Assembly (NCBI GenBank): GCA_964492495.1
Contig: CAZBKJ010000009.1
Span: forward strand, 1 to 38,109
Origin: CAZBKJ01 sp964492495
GTDB taxonomy: Bacteria > Patescibacteriota > Microgenomatia > UBA1400 > UBA12028
Direction of reading: 5' to 3'
DNA: 38,109 bases
The notes under the pieces are model-generated. The model was not told the DNA's origin and made no database searches. It saw only the letters and a list, made by a program, of their open reading frames with translations. The translations under genes and the position numbers were made by a program. Shown piece by piece: positions 1 through 6,708 of this stretch. Within the stretch, counting starts at the first letter, position 1. The number at the start of each line of letters is the position of its first letter.

Positions 1-597
1 AGTCTTTCCCTCTGGCTTCGATCTGTTCAACTTGCCAAAGCACAGTATCAAAAATATTCGGAAAAAAAACGACTTGGTGCGCTTCGAGGAGCATTAGCAA
101 GAAAGACTGAACGAATAAATAGAATGTCTGCGATTATACATTCCGCTCGAGAGGAAATTACGGAGATAAGTGTTCGTGATTTATGGCTAATGGGTACAAT
201 GTTGTACTGGGCAGAGGGGACGAAAGAGAAAGTATATAAAACTGGACATTTGGTTGTTTTTACGAATTCAGATCCAGCAATGATCAAAATGTTCCTACTT
301 TGGCTGGAAATTTGTCTTAAAATCGCTAAAGATGATGTGAAATTTAGTCTCTACATACATCAGAGCTATGAGGATAAGCTCCATGAACATCTAAATTTCT
401 GGAATTCTATCGCAGGTGTAGGGTATAATACCCTTGAGAAGGTTTATTATAAAAAAAATGTTCTGTCCCCGAAGCGAAAGAATATAAACGGTAACTATCA
501 TGGTCAATTACGTATCGAAATAGCAAAAAGTACTGATCTAAATAGAAAAATTGCAGGTTGGGTTGAGGGGATATGTTTACATTGCCCGGTCGTCTAA
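1..597 (+). CDS. 5'-truncated LAGLIDADG-like / HTH protein of the CPR 'YWAEG' type
   Basis: The frame is open from base 1, so the gene starts outside the window; the first in-frame ATG (124) is internal. The visible N-terminal part (SLWLRSVQLAKAQ) looks like the end of a helix-turn-helix followed by a basic helix. Two segments resemble LAGLIDADG helices: LWLMGTMLYWAEGTK near the middle and RKIAGWVEGI at the C-terminus. Between them are FTNSDPAMIKMFLLWL and a basic KRKNINGNYHGQLRIEI stretch. I recognise this arrangement as recurrent in CPR genomes, usually unannotated. Homing-endonuclease ancestry is inferred from the two motifs; activity or a repressor-like role is unknown. The TAA stop at 595-597 lies inside the tRNA-Gln gene, so the last residues (CPVV) are encoded by tRNA sequence. 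Confidence 0.72.
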   Translation, partial: SLSLWLRSVQLAKAQYQKYSEKKRLGALRGALARKTERINRMSAIIHSAREEITEISVRDLWLMGTMLYWAEGTKEKVYKTGHLVVFTNSDPAMIKMFLLWLEICLKIAKDDVKFSLYIHQSYEDKLHEHLNFWNSIAGVGYNTLEKVYYKKNVLSPKRKNINGNYHGQLRIEIAKSTDLNRKIAGWVEGICLHCPVV

Positions 598-652
598 CGG
601 TAGGACATCAGACTTTGACTCTGAGTATTGGGGTTCGAATCCCTGCCGGGCA
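583..652 (+). tRNA. tRNA-Gln (anticodon TTG)
   Basis: The cloverleaf is readable by eye. Acceptor arms TGCCCGG (583-589) and CCGGGCA (646-652) pair perfectly. The anticodon stem TCAGA/TCTGA (608-612/620-624) encloses loop CTTTGAC with anticodon TTG at 615-617. The T arm has loop TTCGAAT at 634-640. CCA is not encoded. The upstream ORF ends 15 nt inside the gene and a strong intrinsic terminator follows 7 nt downstream. Confidence 0.95.
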
Positions 653-658
653 ACATGG

Positions 659-687
659 AAAAAAATCGAGTTCCTCTCGATTTTTTT
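659..687 (+). terminator. Intrinsic terminator of tRNA-Gln
   Basis: Perfect 12-bp inverted repeat: seven A plus TCGAG, loop TTCCT, then CTCGA plus seven T. The stem ends in a T run and begins 7 nt after the tRNA, as expected for rho-independent termination of the tRNA transcript. The A-tract and T-tract symmetry means it could also act on the other strand. Confidence 0.88.
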
Positions 688-689
688 GT

Positions 690-800
690 ATACTGTCCTT
701 GACGGTGATTTGATTGCAACGCACGAATCTAGGAGGCGACAGCCGGGACTACTCGGTCGCAAAGCGACCAGGGTACCTGCTGGGCAATACAAGTAAAAAC
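690..800 (+). other. Non-coding GC-richer element with hairpin and tRNA-3'-end-like tail
   Basis: This stretch between the tRNA terminator and the DUF1697 gene is clearly GC-richer than its surroundings. It carries a perfect 6-bp hairpin GGTCGC-AAA-GCGACC (755-769). It then ends in CCTGCTGGGCAATAC, which resembles the tRNA-Gln 3' end CCTGCCGGGCAACAT. It may be a decayed tRNA tail duplicated downstream, or a small RNA or repeat. I see no convincing coding sequence; the frames open across it also cross the tRNA. Confidence 0.4.
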
Positions 801-873
801 AGATAAATTGCGTAATTTCTTTAGCCTAACTCAGTCCCAGCTTCGGACATTCTCTTTTTGTACAGAAATCTTC

Positions 874-879
874 TATAAT
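874..879 (+). promoter_or_regulatory. -10 element TATAAT of the DUF1697 gene (leaderless)
   Basis: Consensus TATAAT ends 7 nt before the ATG at 887, which places the transcription start at or within a base of the start codon. No Shine-Dalgarno sequence is present and no clear -35 box was found. Confidence 0.6.
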
Positions 880-886
880 CCTTTGT

Positions 887-1423
887 ATGAATACGTATGT
901 AGCTCTACTTCGTGGAATCAATGTCGGTGGGAATAAAAAAGTTGAGATGGCAAGACTGAGGGCAGTGTTTGAACAACTTGGATGCAAAAATGTCTCTTCC
1001 TATATAAACTCCGGAAATATTATTTTTTCGTGTACGCAAAGTCAGATCAAAAAACTTACGCCGTCCCTCGATTCTCTGTTACTCAAGGAATTTGGCTTTG
1101 AGATTCGCACAGTCATCAGGGATCGACAGAATATCCAAAAACTCGCACAAGAAATCCCTCCCGAATGGAAAAATGACGGTGTACAGAAAACAGATGTGCT
1201 TTTTCTGTGGGACGAGTATGCAAATGAAAAGTCACTGAAACTTTTGTCCATCAATCCAGATTTCGATTCACTTAAATATATCGATGGAAGTATTGTCTGG
1301 AATCTTGAAGTACGACACTATTCACAAAGTGGGATGGGTAAATTGATTGGCACGGTGCTCTACAAACATATGACAGCACGAAATGTGAATACAGTGAGAA
1401 AGCTTGCACAGCTGATGAAATAA
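887..1423 (+). CDS. DUF1697 family protein
   Basis: A 178-aa soluble protein that is full length for DUF1697. The diagnostic N-terminus YVALLRGINVGGNKKVEM is followed by LGCKNVSSYINSGNIIF, and the C-terminal half carries the usual GMGKLIGTVLYKHMTARN stretch. The family is widespread in bacteria and has no established biochemical role. The start is supported by the TATAAT positioned for leaderless transcription and by the conserved MNTYVALLRG start. It sits alone between the tRNA region and an unknown gene 67 nt downstream. Confidence 0.93.
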   Translation: MNTYVALLRGINVGGNKKVEMARLRAVFEQLGCKNVSSYINSGNIIFSCTQSQIKKLTPSLDSLLLKEFGFEIRTVIRDRQNIQKLAQEIPPEWKNDGVQKTDVLFLWDEYANEKSLKLLSINPDFDSLKYIDGSIVWNLEVRHYSQSGMGKLIGTVLYKHMTARNVNTVRKLAQLMK

Positions 1424-1460
1424 TACATTGAAACACGATTGAAAACACAATAAATGTGCT

Positions 1461-1484
1461 GTTTAATCAGTTCATACCAAGGAG
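1461..1484 (+). promoter_or_regulatory. Leader motif copy 1: GTTTAATC-N10-AAGGAG
   Basis: GTTTAATC at 1461-1468 is followed after exactly 10 nt by the Shine-Dalgarno AAGGAG (1479-1484), 6 nt before ATG 1491. The same octamer and spacing recur before the next gene (1852-1875). Whether this is a duplicated leader or a regulatory site is unknown. Confidence 0.4.
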
Positions 1485-1490
1485 AACACT

Positions 1491-1844
1491 ATGTTGAAAC
1501 AGAGAGAAAGAGCGGCATTAGGAGCAAGCTATACAGAACTTACTTCTGCGTATTCAGAATTTCTTGCGTGGTGGCAAACCCAAAATGATAGCATCCAGTT
1601 TACGGATACGATTACCCTTACGCCTGATCAAATGATTGTCCAAGAGAATAGAATATCTGTTGGTGGATATCTACCGATTCTCCTATGGATCTACGCTCAA
1701 GATTATTCGGGACTGAATCTTATACGTATGTACAACGAAGCAGAAAATTGGGAAAGTTTAGTCAATGATCATTTCATTTCGTTGTTCCCAATTGTAGTTC
1801 CCGCTCTGATAGCGAGAATGAAAGAACTCTCTACGGGAAAATAG
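1491..1844 (+). CDS. Hypothetical protein, 117 aa
   Basis: Not recognised. The protein is 117 aa, rich in aromatic residues (FLAWWQTQ, LPILLWIYAQDYSG), mostly helical in appearance, with no signal peptide and no obvious catalytic motif. The hydrophobic stretch around LPILLWIYA is short and more likely buried than membrane-spanning. Translation start is well supported by AAGGAG 6 nt upstream, one of the few good ribosome binding sites in the window. The next reading frame begins 41 nt after its stop and shares the same leader motif, which suggests co-regulation of the pair. Confidence 0.7.
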   Translation: MLKQRERAALGASYTELTSAYSEFLAWWQTQNDSIQFTDTITLTPDQMIVQENRISVGGYLPILLWIYAQDYSGLNLIRMYNEAENWESLVNDHFISLFPIVVPALIARMKELSTGK

Positions 1845-1851
1845 CTGAAGT

Positions 1852-1875
1852 GTTTAATCCTTATTGATGAAAGGA
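1852..1875 (+). promoter_or_regulatory. Leader motif copy 2: GTTTAATC-N10-AAAGGA
   Basis: GTTTAATC at 1852-1859, then 10 nt, then AAAGGA at 1870-1875, followed by ATG 1886. Octamer and spacing equal copy 1 at 1461-1484. Confidence 0.38.
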
Positions 1876-1885
1876 CTACAAATGT

Positions 1886-2485
1886 ATGAGTGAAAATAAA
1901 TCAGGTTTTTTGGGACGTATACAAACATTTTTAAGTGGTGGTGAAAAGAATGAGCCTGTAGAAAATGCTACAAAAGCGCATCCACTGGTAAGAAAAATAA
2001 GAGAACAAGAACACGCGCGCGATCAATACCCTTAAAGCACCCCCTATGACCCATTTTTGCTCGCACTAATTGATAAAGAACGAGACTTAAAATAAGAAAA
2101 AAACGACCCCAAAGATTTTGATTTTGATACAGCATATGATACTGCTACTTACGAAAAACGTACAGAAAAACCAGAGGAAAGCCCCACAACAGAAGATGCT
2201 CAATCAGAAGATACCCGATCAGAAGATGCGCCATCAGAAGATACACCGTATGACTCTGATCATCTAAATAGAATTTTTGGAAGGAAATCAGACACGCTGA
2301 CAGGTGGACTACGATTTGGTGATAAAGACAGTGGCTGGCTTGGTGGATCGAGTAATGTGGGATCAGAAAGTACGCAAAGTGACGAGAAACTTTCAGCTCA
2401 ACAACAAGCAGTGAAGGACAGTCATCGAAAAACACAAGAAAATTTAGGGAAGAGATACGGAAAAGGAATACGCAAAGGTGATTAG
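1886..2485 (+). pseudogene. Charged low-complexity protein gene interrupted by two in-frame TAA codons
   Basis: Starting at ATG 1886 (AAAGGA upstream), one frame stays protein-like for 199 codons to TAG 2483-2485, except for TAA at 2033-2035 and 2093-2095. The first open part gives a 49-aa peptide (MSENKSGFLGRIQTFLSGGE...RDQYP). After the stops the same frame continues with PYDPFLLALIDKERD, then an acidic SED repeat region (DAQSEDTRSEDAPSED), then a Gly-rich part and a basic end (GKRYGKGIRKGD). Staying in one frame over 600 nt argues for a real gene with two nonsense changes (TAA is one base from GAA, CAA or AAA), or for read-through. The 49-aa product alone may also be made. Function is unknown. 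Confidence 0.6.
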
Positions 2486-2500
2486 AAAACATACACCTAG

Positions 2501-2509
2501 TGGTACACT
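2501..2509 (+). promoter_or_regulatory. Extended -10 TGGTACACT of the DUF2207 gene
   Basis: TGn plus TACACT ends 8 nt before ATG 2518, giving a predicted leaderless start. It lies just after the TAG of the broken upstream gene. Confidence 0.55.
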
Positions 2510-2517
2510 GTAGGTGT

Positions 2518-4302
2518 ATGAAGAAATTTGTCTGGTTTCTCCTTCTTTCTGCAACTGTGTTTTTGGTGTCTTTCTTCCCTGTGAAGGCACTCACTCCTGA
2601 TTTTCCTGCGCCCGTTATACCTAGATACAACGATGATGTTGTGTCCTTTGCAAGTGACCTGACACTAGAGCAAGACGCGACCCTTGAAATCAAGGAAACA
2701 ATCACCTACGAAACAACGCTTCAGAAGCATGGAATCTTTCGCTACATTCCCTACCGCTACGAACTCAAAGGCAGAACCATCATCACCAGAATCAGTGATA
2801 TCTCGGTACAAGATGAAACAGGTTCTCCCATCCCCTATACCAAGTCGTCGCAAGGAAATTTTATCTATCTGAAAATTGGTGACGCTGATGTGACCTTTTC
2901 CGGAAGAAAGATCTACAAGATTGGCTACACCGTGGAAAATGCCCTGCTTCTTGATGGAGATGCACCACGACTTGTGTGGGATATCGTCGGTGAAGGATGG
3001 GAAATCCCTGTGCATCATGTGAGCGCTGTATTTCACTCTCCGTATGCAAATGTGACGAGTACCGAGTGTTTTTCTGGCGCATTTGGTTCAGATGATGGCC
3101 TCTGCGCTGTATCCGACGGCGATGATCAGACTGCGTCACTCACATACGAAGAAGGTATTTCCGAGGATGAAAATGTCACCATCGATGCGACACTTTCATC
3201 ACAAAACTCGTTGATTCTTCCAACAAAATTTGAAGAGCGCCTACGCATGGTCACTGACAATGCCTGGATTCTTCTCTTTGTCCTCCCAAGTATTCTCTGC
3301 ATCTATTTGTGGAATCGATATGGAAGAGACTTTGAGTTTGTTCGCTATGATATTTTTGACAACTCTCCAAGAGAATTTACCAAAAAACCATTATTTGCAC
3401 GTGATCCTATTCCCCTTGTCTATGAGCCTCTGAAAATCTCTCCTGGTATGTCGGGTGCCATCATTGATGAATCGTATGGAGGCAATGATCTCACTGCAGA
3501 TATCATCGACTTGGCACGACTACGATACCTGACAATCGAACAAACGCAAGAAAAAGGATGGTTTCACAGCGCAGAGTATCTGTTTTCCAAAAAGAAGGAT
3601 GCAGATGCAAAACTTCCCAGACATCAGAAACTCATCATGTCAGAATTGTTTCAAACTGGTGACAGTGTGAAGCTTTCGGATCTCAAAAAAACCTTCTATA
3701 TCAGCTTTGGGAAAATCAAAGAAGCGCTGACGAGCGAACTGACCAAACAACAGTATTTTGTCCATGATCCAAATACAGTGCGGGCAAAAGCCTTGATCGC
3801 GGTACTCCTCGTCGTTGTCCCATTGTTTGGGGTCTTACATCTTGCAGACAGACTCCCAATCATTGCAAGCCATAATTTCCTACTTATTGCCTTGCTTAGT
3901 TTCCTCACTGGAGGTATCTGTCTTTTTTGTATAAAAAACATGACACAAAAAACTGCAAAGGGCAGAAACGTTATGCTGCAGGCAAAAGGACTCCAAGGGA
4001 CGATCAAGCGTGGTGCGTGGCGAGAAGAAATCATGGAAAAACATTTATTCTTCGCGGATATGCTACCGTTTGCGATTGCACTTGGAGTAGTAAAGGAGCT
4101 CAGTTCCAACATGAAAGAGCTTCATGTGACACCACCGTCGTATGTGAATTCAATTCACCCACAGTCGCTCTACACGGCAAGTTTTTACAATGCACTGTCA
4201 AACGATATCGGTTCGACACTTTCAACCAATCCTTCTTCATCTTCTGGTGGAGGTGGTGGTTCAGGCGGCGGTGGAGGCGGAGGTGGCGGAGGAAGTTGGT
4301 AG
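2518..4302 (+). CDS. DUF2207 domain membrane protein with Gly-rich tail
   Basis: A 594-aa predicted membrane protein. Residues 1-25 form a signal peptide (KKFVWFLLLSATVFLVSFFP). The extracytoplasmic part matches DUF2207, with ITYETTLQKHGIFRYIPYRY and KIGYTVENALLL typical of the N-terminal half. A transmembrane segment follows (WILLFVLPSILCIYLW), then a cytoplasmic winged-helix-like region (LPRHQKLIMSELF), two more transmembrane helices near residues 420-470, and a terminal tract of Ser and about 20 Gly ending in SW. That tail is common in this family. A GTG at 2500 would add six residues, but ATG 2518 opens the signal peptide cleanly and fits the -10 spacing. The family's function is not established; a role at the cell envelope is likely. 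Confidence 0.9.
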   Translation: MKKFVWFLLLSATVFLVSFFPVKALTPDFPAPVIPRYNDDVVSFASDLTLEQDATLEIKETITYETTLQKHGIFRYIPYRYELKGRTIITRISDISVQDETGSPIPYTKSSQGNFIYLKIGDADVTFSGRKIYKIGYTVENALLLDGDAPRLVWDIVGEGWEIPVHHVSAVFHSPYANVTSTECFSGAFGSDDGLCAVSDGDDQTASLTYEEGISEDENVTIDATLSSQNSLILPTKFEERLRMVTDNAWILLFVLPSILCIYLWNRYGRDFEFVRYDIFDNSPREFTKKPLFARDPIPLVYEPLKISPGMSGAIIDESYGGNDLTADIIDLARLRYLTIEQTQEKGWFHSAEYLFSKKKDADAKLPRHQKLIMSELFQTGDSVKLSDLKKTFYISFGKIKEALTSELTKQQYFVHDPNTVRAKALIAVLLVVVPLFGVLHLADRLPIIASHNFLLIALLSFLTGGICLFCIKNMTQKTAKGRNVMLQAKGLQGTIKRGAWREEIMEKHLFFADMLPFAIALGVVKELSSNMKELHVTPPSYVNSIHPQSLYTASFYNALSNDIGSTLSTNPSSSSGGGGGSGGGGGGGGGGSW

Positions 4303-4377
4303 CCTCATTCTTATCGTTTTCTTACACTTTTCTTTTCCAATTCTTGGTTGGTGGCTAGTAGTATGACCTCTCTATAA

Positions 4378-4386
4378 AGGAGGTGA
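4378..4386 (+). promoter_or_regulatory. Strong Shine-Dalgarno AGGAGGTGA
   Basis: A nearly complete anti-16S complement, 9 nt before ATG 4396. It is the strongest ribosome binding site in the window and it identifies the very short gene that follows as real. Confidence 0.7.
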
Positions 4387-4395
4387 GAAAAATTT

Positions 4396-4569
4396 ATGAC
4401 AAAGTTACTTATTATGTTGGTACTTCTTACTGCGCTCGTGGTTGGAGCTGGAAGTGTTGTGCATGCACAAACAGCAACACCATCCCCTACTCCTACCGCT
4501 TCACCAACGGCAACCCCAACAGCAAGTCCTGTGGTTCCTAGTGGAGCACCAAGCACTGGCAGAGGATAA
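4396..4569 (+). CDS. Small secreted Pro/Thr-rich peptide ending in APSTGRG
   Basis: A 57-aa gene. Residues 1-24 form a signal peptide (KLLIMLVLLTALVVGAG, cleavage after VHA). A TPSPTPTASPTATPTASP linker follows, and the C-terminus is VPSGAPSTGRG. The start is fixed by a near-perfect AGGAGGTGA. It lies 15 nt before a sortase gene. The PSTG resembles the xPxTG part of a sortase signal, but there is no following transmembrane helix or long basic tail, so a role as sortase substrate is an inference from position and motif. It could instead be a spacer or wall-coating peptide. Confidence 0.75.
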   Translation: MTKLLIMLVLLTALVVGAGSVVHAQTATPSPTPTASPTATPTASPVVPSGAPSTGRG

Positions 4570-4584
4570 AGTCAGCTACTCACT

Positions 4585-5193
4585 ATGATGAAGTGGTTTT
4601 TTATCCCCAGTATTATCGGAATTCTGGCAATAGGAATCTTCTACAGATCACACGCCTATGTACTGCCACAAGAAGTGGCGACTACTCGCCAAGAAAGTGT
4701 GCAGACTGTTCTACCTGTAGAGAAGCTTTCTGTTCCAGATATTCCAGTTTCTCTGTCTATCCCATCACTGAATGTCGTAGCGGATATTGAGCCTGTTGGG
4801 ATGGATGAAAAAGGAAACATGGATGTGCCTACTCAAAATACTGCGGTGGCGTGGTATCAGCTTGGCTACAAGCCTGGTGAAACTGGTAGTAGTGTCCTTG
4901 CCGGACACTTTGATACCACAACAGGAGAACCGTCGGTCTTTTACAATCTTTCAACTATCAAGGCAGGTGACACGATCTCTGTGACCGATACAGAGGGAGC
5001 TGTCCATACGTACACAATGGAATCACAAGAGGTCTATGTGTTTGATGGACTACCACTGCAGGATATCTTTGCATCCTCAGAACCTCTGCTTCGTTTGATC
5101 ACTTGTGAAGGTGAATTTGACTCGGTGACAAAAAATTATTCCCACCGACTTGTTGTGACCGCAAGACTACAACCGCCTGCAAAGGTGCTCTAA
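4585..5193 (+). CDS. Sortase, class E-like
   Basis: A 202-aa transpeptidase that would act outside the membrane and join surface proteins to the wall or to each other. An N-terminal anchor (residues 4-20) precedes a sortase beta-barrel starting around IPVSLSIPSLNVVADIEPV. The catalytic triad is visible: His108 in VLAGHFDT, Cys174 in LITCEGEFD and Arg188 in YSHRLVV. The LITCEG form and short length fit class E/F-type sortases better than class A. The start may be the second Met (4588). It follows the APSTG peptide by 15 nt and probably shares its transcript. Confidence 0.92.
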   Translation: MMKWFFIPSIIGILAIGIFYRSHAYVLPQEVATTRQESVQTVLPVEKLSVPDIPVSLSIPSLNVVADIEPVGMDEKGNMDVPTQNTAVAWYQLGYKPGETGSSVLAGHFDTTTGEPSVFYNLSTIKAGDTISVTDTEGAVHTYTMESQEVYVFDGLPLQDIFASSEPLLRLITCEGEFDSVTKNYSHRLVVTARLQPPAKVL

Positions 5194-5208
5194 ACATTTC
5201 CAGCAACA

Positions 5209-5238
5209 TTGGCTACTTGAGAGCGCAGCTGGTATACT
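5209..5238 (+). promoter_or_regulatory. Promoter upstream of the glucanotransferase gene
   Basis: TTGGCT (5209-5214), 18-bp spacer, TATACT (5233-5238). Unlike many genes here, it predicts a leader of roughly 45 nt before ATG 5290, and I see no Shine-Dalgarno in it. Confidence 0.45.
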
Positions 5239-5289
5239 TTGTACTTAGATTGATGCATTCATCTTCTCAATCGTTAACGATCGGATCCC

Positions 5290-6690
5290 ATGTCTTTATC
5301 AGTACAAGCAGAAAAACGCCTCGGAACTTTGGTGCCGATTGCCGCACTACGAAGCTTACAAAATCATGAACATGATCAAGGCACATTTGATGATGGTGCA
5401 TTGTTTTTGGAGTGGCTACAACAATCACATCAATCATTGTGGCAACTTCTGCCCCTTCACACGACACAGCTTGAGAGAGGGTCACAGATAAAACATGTCC
5501 CTTCCCCATACAAAGGATATGGCATTGGACTTGACCCAAAGTACCTCTCCCAAAAAGCAAAATTGATTATTCCCACAAAACAACAAAAAGAAGATTTCCT
5601 GTATCACCATCATCAGTGGATTGAAGACTATGTATTGTTTGAAGTCTTACGAGACTATTTTCATACGGATGATTGGAGTACCTGGGACAAAAAAATTCGC
5701 GATAGAGATCCACAGGCACTGCGTACATGCAAAGAGAAATTCAAAACAGCAATTGATATCCATTTGACACAGCAGTGGCAACTCCATCATGCGTTTGAAA
5801 AATTGAGAGAAAAAGCAAGCGCGTTTGGAATCTTCTTAAGTGGTGATCTTCCCTTTTATGTTGCCCATCATAGTCCGCTGGTGTGGGCGCATCAGTATAT
5901 GTTTGACCTTGTCGCTGATGGAAGCATGCAGCATGTTTCAGGAGTTCCAGATATTCCAACGTCTTTTTTTCAACGACAAGTGTGGGGTCATCCTCTGTAT
6001 GACTGGAAGACTGCAGCAAAAACTGATGATTTGTTGTCGTTTTGGAAAATCAGGATCCGATACATGGCAACGCTCTATGATTCAATCAGGTTTGATTATG
6101 CCGAAGCCTTTTTTCACTACGGTGTAATGGATCCAGAAGATGAAGAGAATGACACAACTGCACAAGGCCCTGGGGCACTCGCCTTTGAGGAGCTTTCCAA
6201 CTTTGCGCGTGGGTGTGGACTTACTATTTTTGTAGAGGACAGTGGCGCAAAGACAGAAGAGATGCGACAGTCTCTACGGGATCTTTCTTGTAGTGGGATT
6301 CGAATTTTGCGTTTTGCAATCGATGAGAAAAAAGATACGGTGCATGAAGAATTTGCATGTGTCTCTTCATATACACCACTCGTGACGGCCTTCACAAGCA
6401 CACATGATACTGAGACACTACTTGGGTTTATTCAGCTCCTTTCGGTAGAGCAAAAACACACACTAGCAAAGTATGTGGATGTTACCTGCGATGACAATGA
6501 CAAAGTATTTGCCAAAAAATTACGCGATGCTGTCATCCACTCTCCAGCTACTACCGTGATTATTCCAATCCAAGACTGGCTGCTCACAACAGAGCGGATA
6601 AATATCCCAGGGACAGAAAAAGCTGTTGATGATCCAAACTGGAACTTTACCCTCACAACGCCGATTGAAAATCTCCCGACACATTTTTAG
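5290..6690 (+). CDS. malQ: 4-alpha-glucanotransferase (GH77, amylomaltase)
   Basis: A 466-aa cytoplasmic enzyme that transfers alpha-1,4-glucan segments in maltodextrin or glycogen metabolism. GH77 landmarks appear in order: SPYKGYGIGLDP (family SPYS.SA..NP), GDLPFYVAHHSPLVWA (around 185-200), GVPDIPTSFFQRQVWGHPLYDW, nucleophile Asp269 in IRFDYAEAF, acid/base Glu316 in FVEDSGA, and stabilising Asp373 in TSTHDTETLLG. It is slightly shorter than the usual 490-520 aa. The RFDYAEAFF segment replaces the common RIDHFRGF, so substrate contacts may differ. It has its own upstream promoter. No glycogen synthase or phosphorylase is visible in the window. Confidence 0.92.
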   Translation: MSLSVQAEKRLGTLVPIAALRSLQNHEHDQGTFDDGALFLEWLQQSHQSLWQLLPLHTTQLERGSQIKHVPSPYKGYGIGLDPKYLSQKAKLIIPTKQQKEDFLYHHHQWIEDYVLFEVLRDYFHTDDWSTWDKKIRDRDPQALRTCKEKFKTAIDIHLTQQWQLHHAFEKLREKASAFGIFLSGDLPFYVAHHSPLVWAHQYMFDLVADGSMQHVSGVPDIPTSFFQRQVWGHPLYDWKTAAKTDDLLSFWKIRIRYMATLYDSIRFDYAEAFFHYGVMDPEDEENDTTAQGPGALAFEELSNFARGCGLTIFVEDSGAKTEEMRQSLRDLSCSGIRILRFAIDEKKDTVHEEFACVSSYTPLVTAFTSTHDTETLLGFIQLLSVEQKHTLAKYVDVTCDDNDKVFAKKLRDAVIHSPATTVIIPIQDWLLTTERINIPGTEKAVDDPNWNFTLTTPIENLPTHF

Positions 6691-6693
6691 GTG

Positions 6694-6702
6694 TGAGATA
6701 AT
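6694..6702 (+). promoter_or_regulatory. Extended -10 TGAGATAAT of the ABC-F gene
   Basis: TGn plus GATAAT ends 6 nt before ATG 6709, which predicts a leaderless transcript. It starts right after the stop of the glucanotransferase. Confidence 0.55.
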
Positions 6703-6708
6703 CACGTC

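Noticed and set aside
551..796. 81-aa ORF spanning the tRNA-Gln gene, and the 71-aa ORF on the opposite strand
   Set aside because: Both read through the tRNA, its terminator and the structured element; composition is not protein-like.
1886..2485. Stop codon recoding as an explanation for the in-frame TAA codons
   Set aside because: TAA ends most genes in the window normally, and the known CPR recoding concerns TGA. Nonsense changes or read-through are simpler.
2500..2517. GTG 2500 as start of the DUF2207 gene
   Set aside because: It would place the start codon at the -10 hexamer and add six residues before an otherwise canonical signal peptide.
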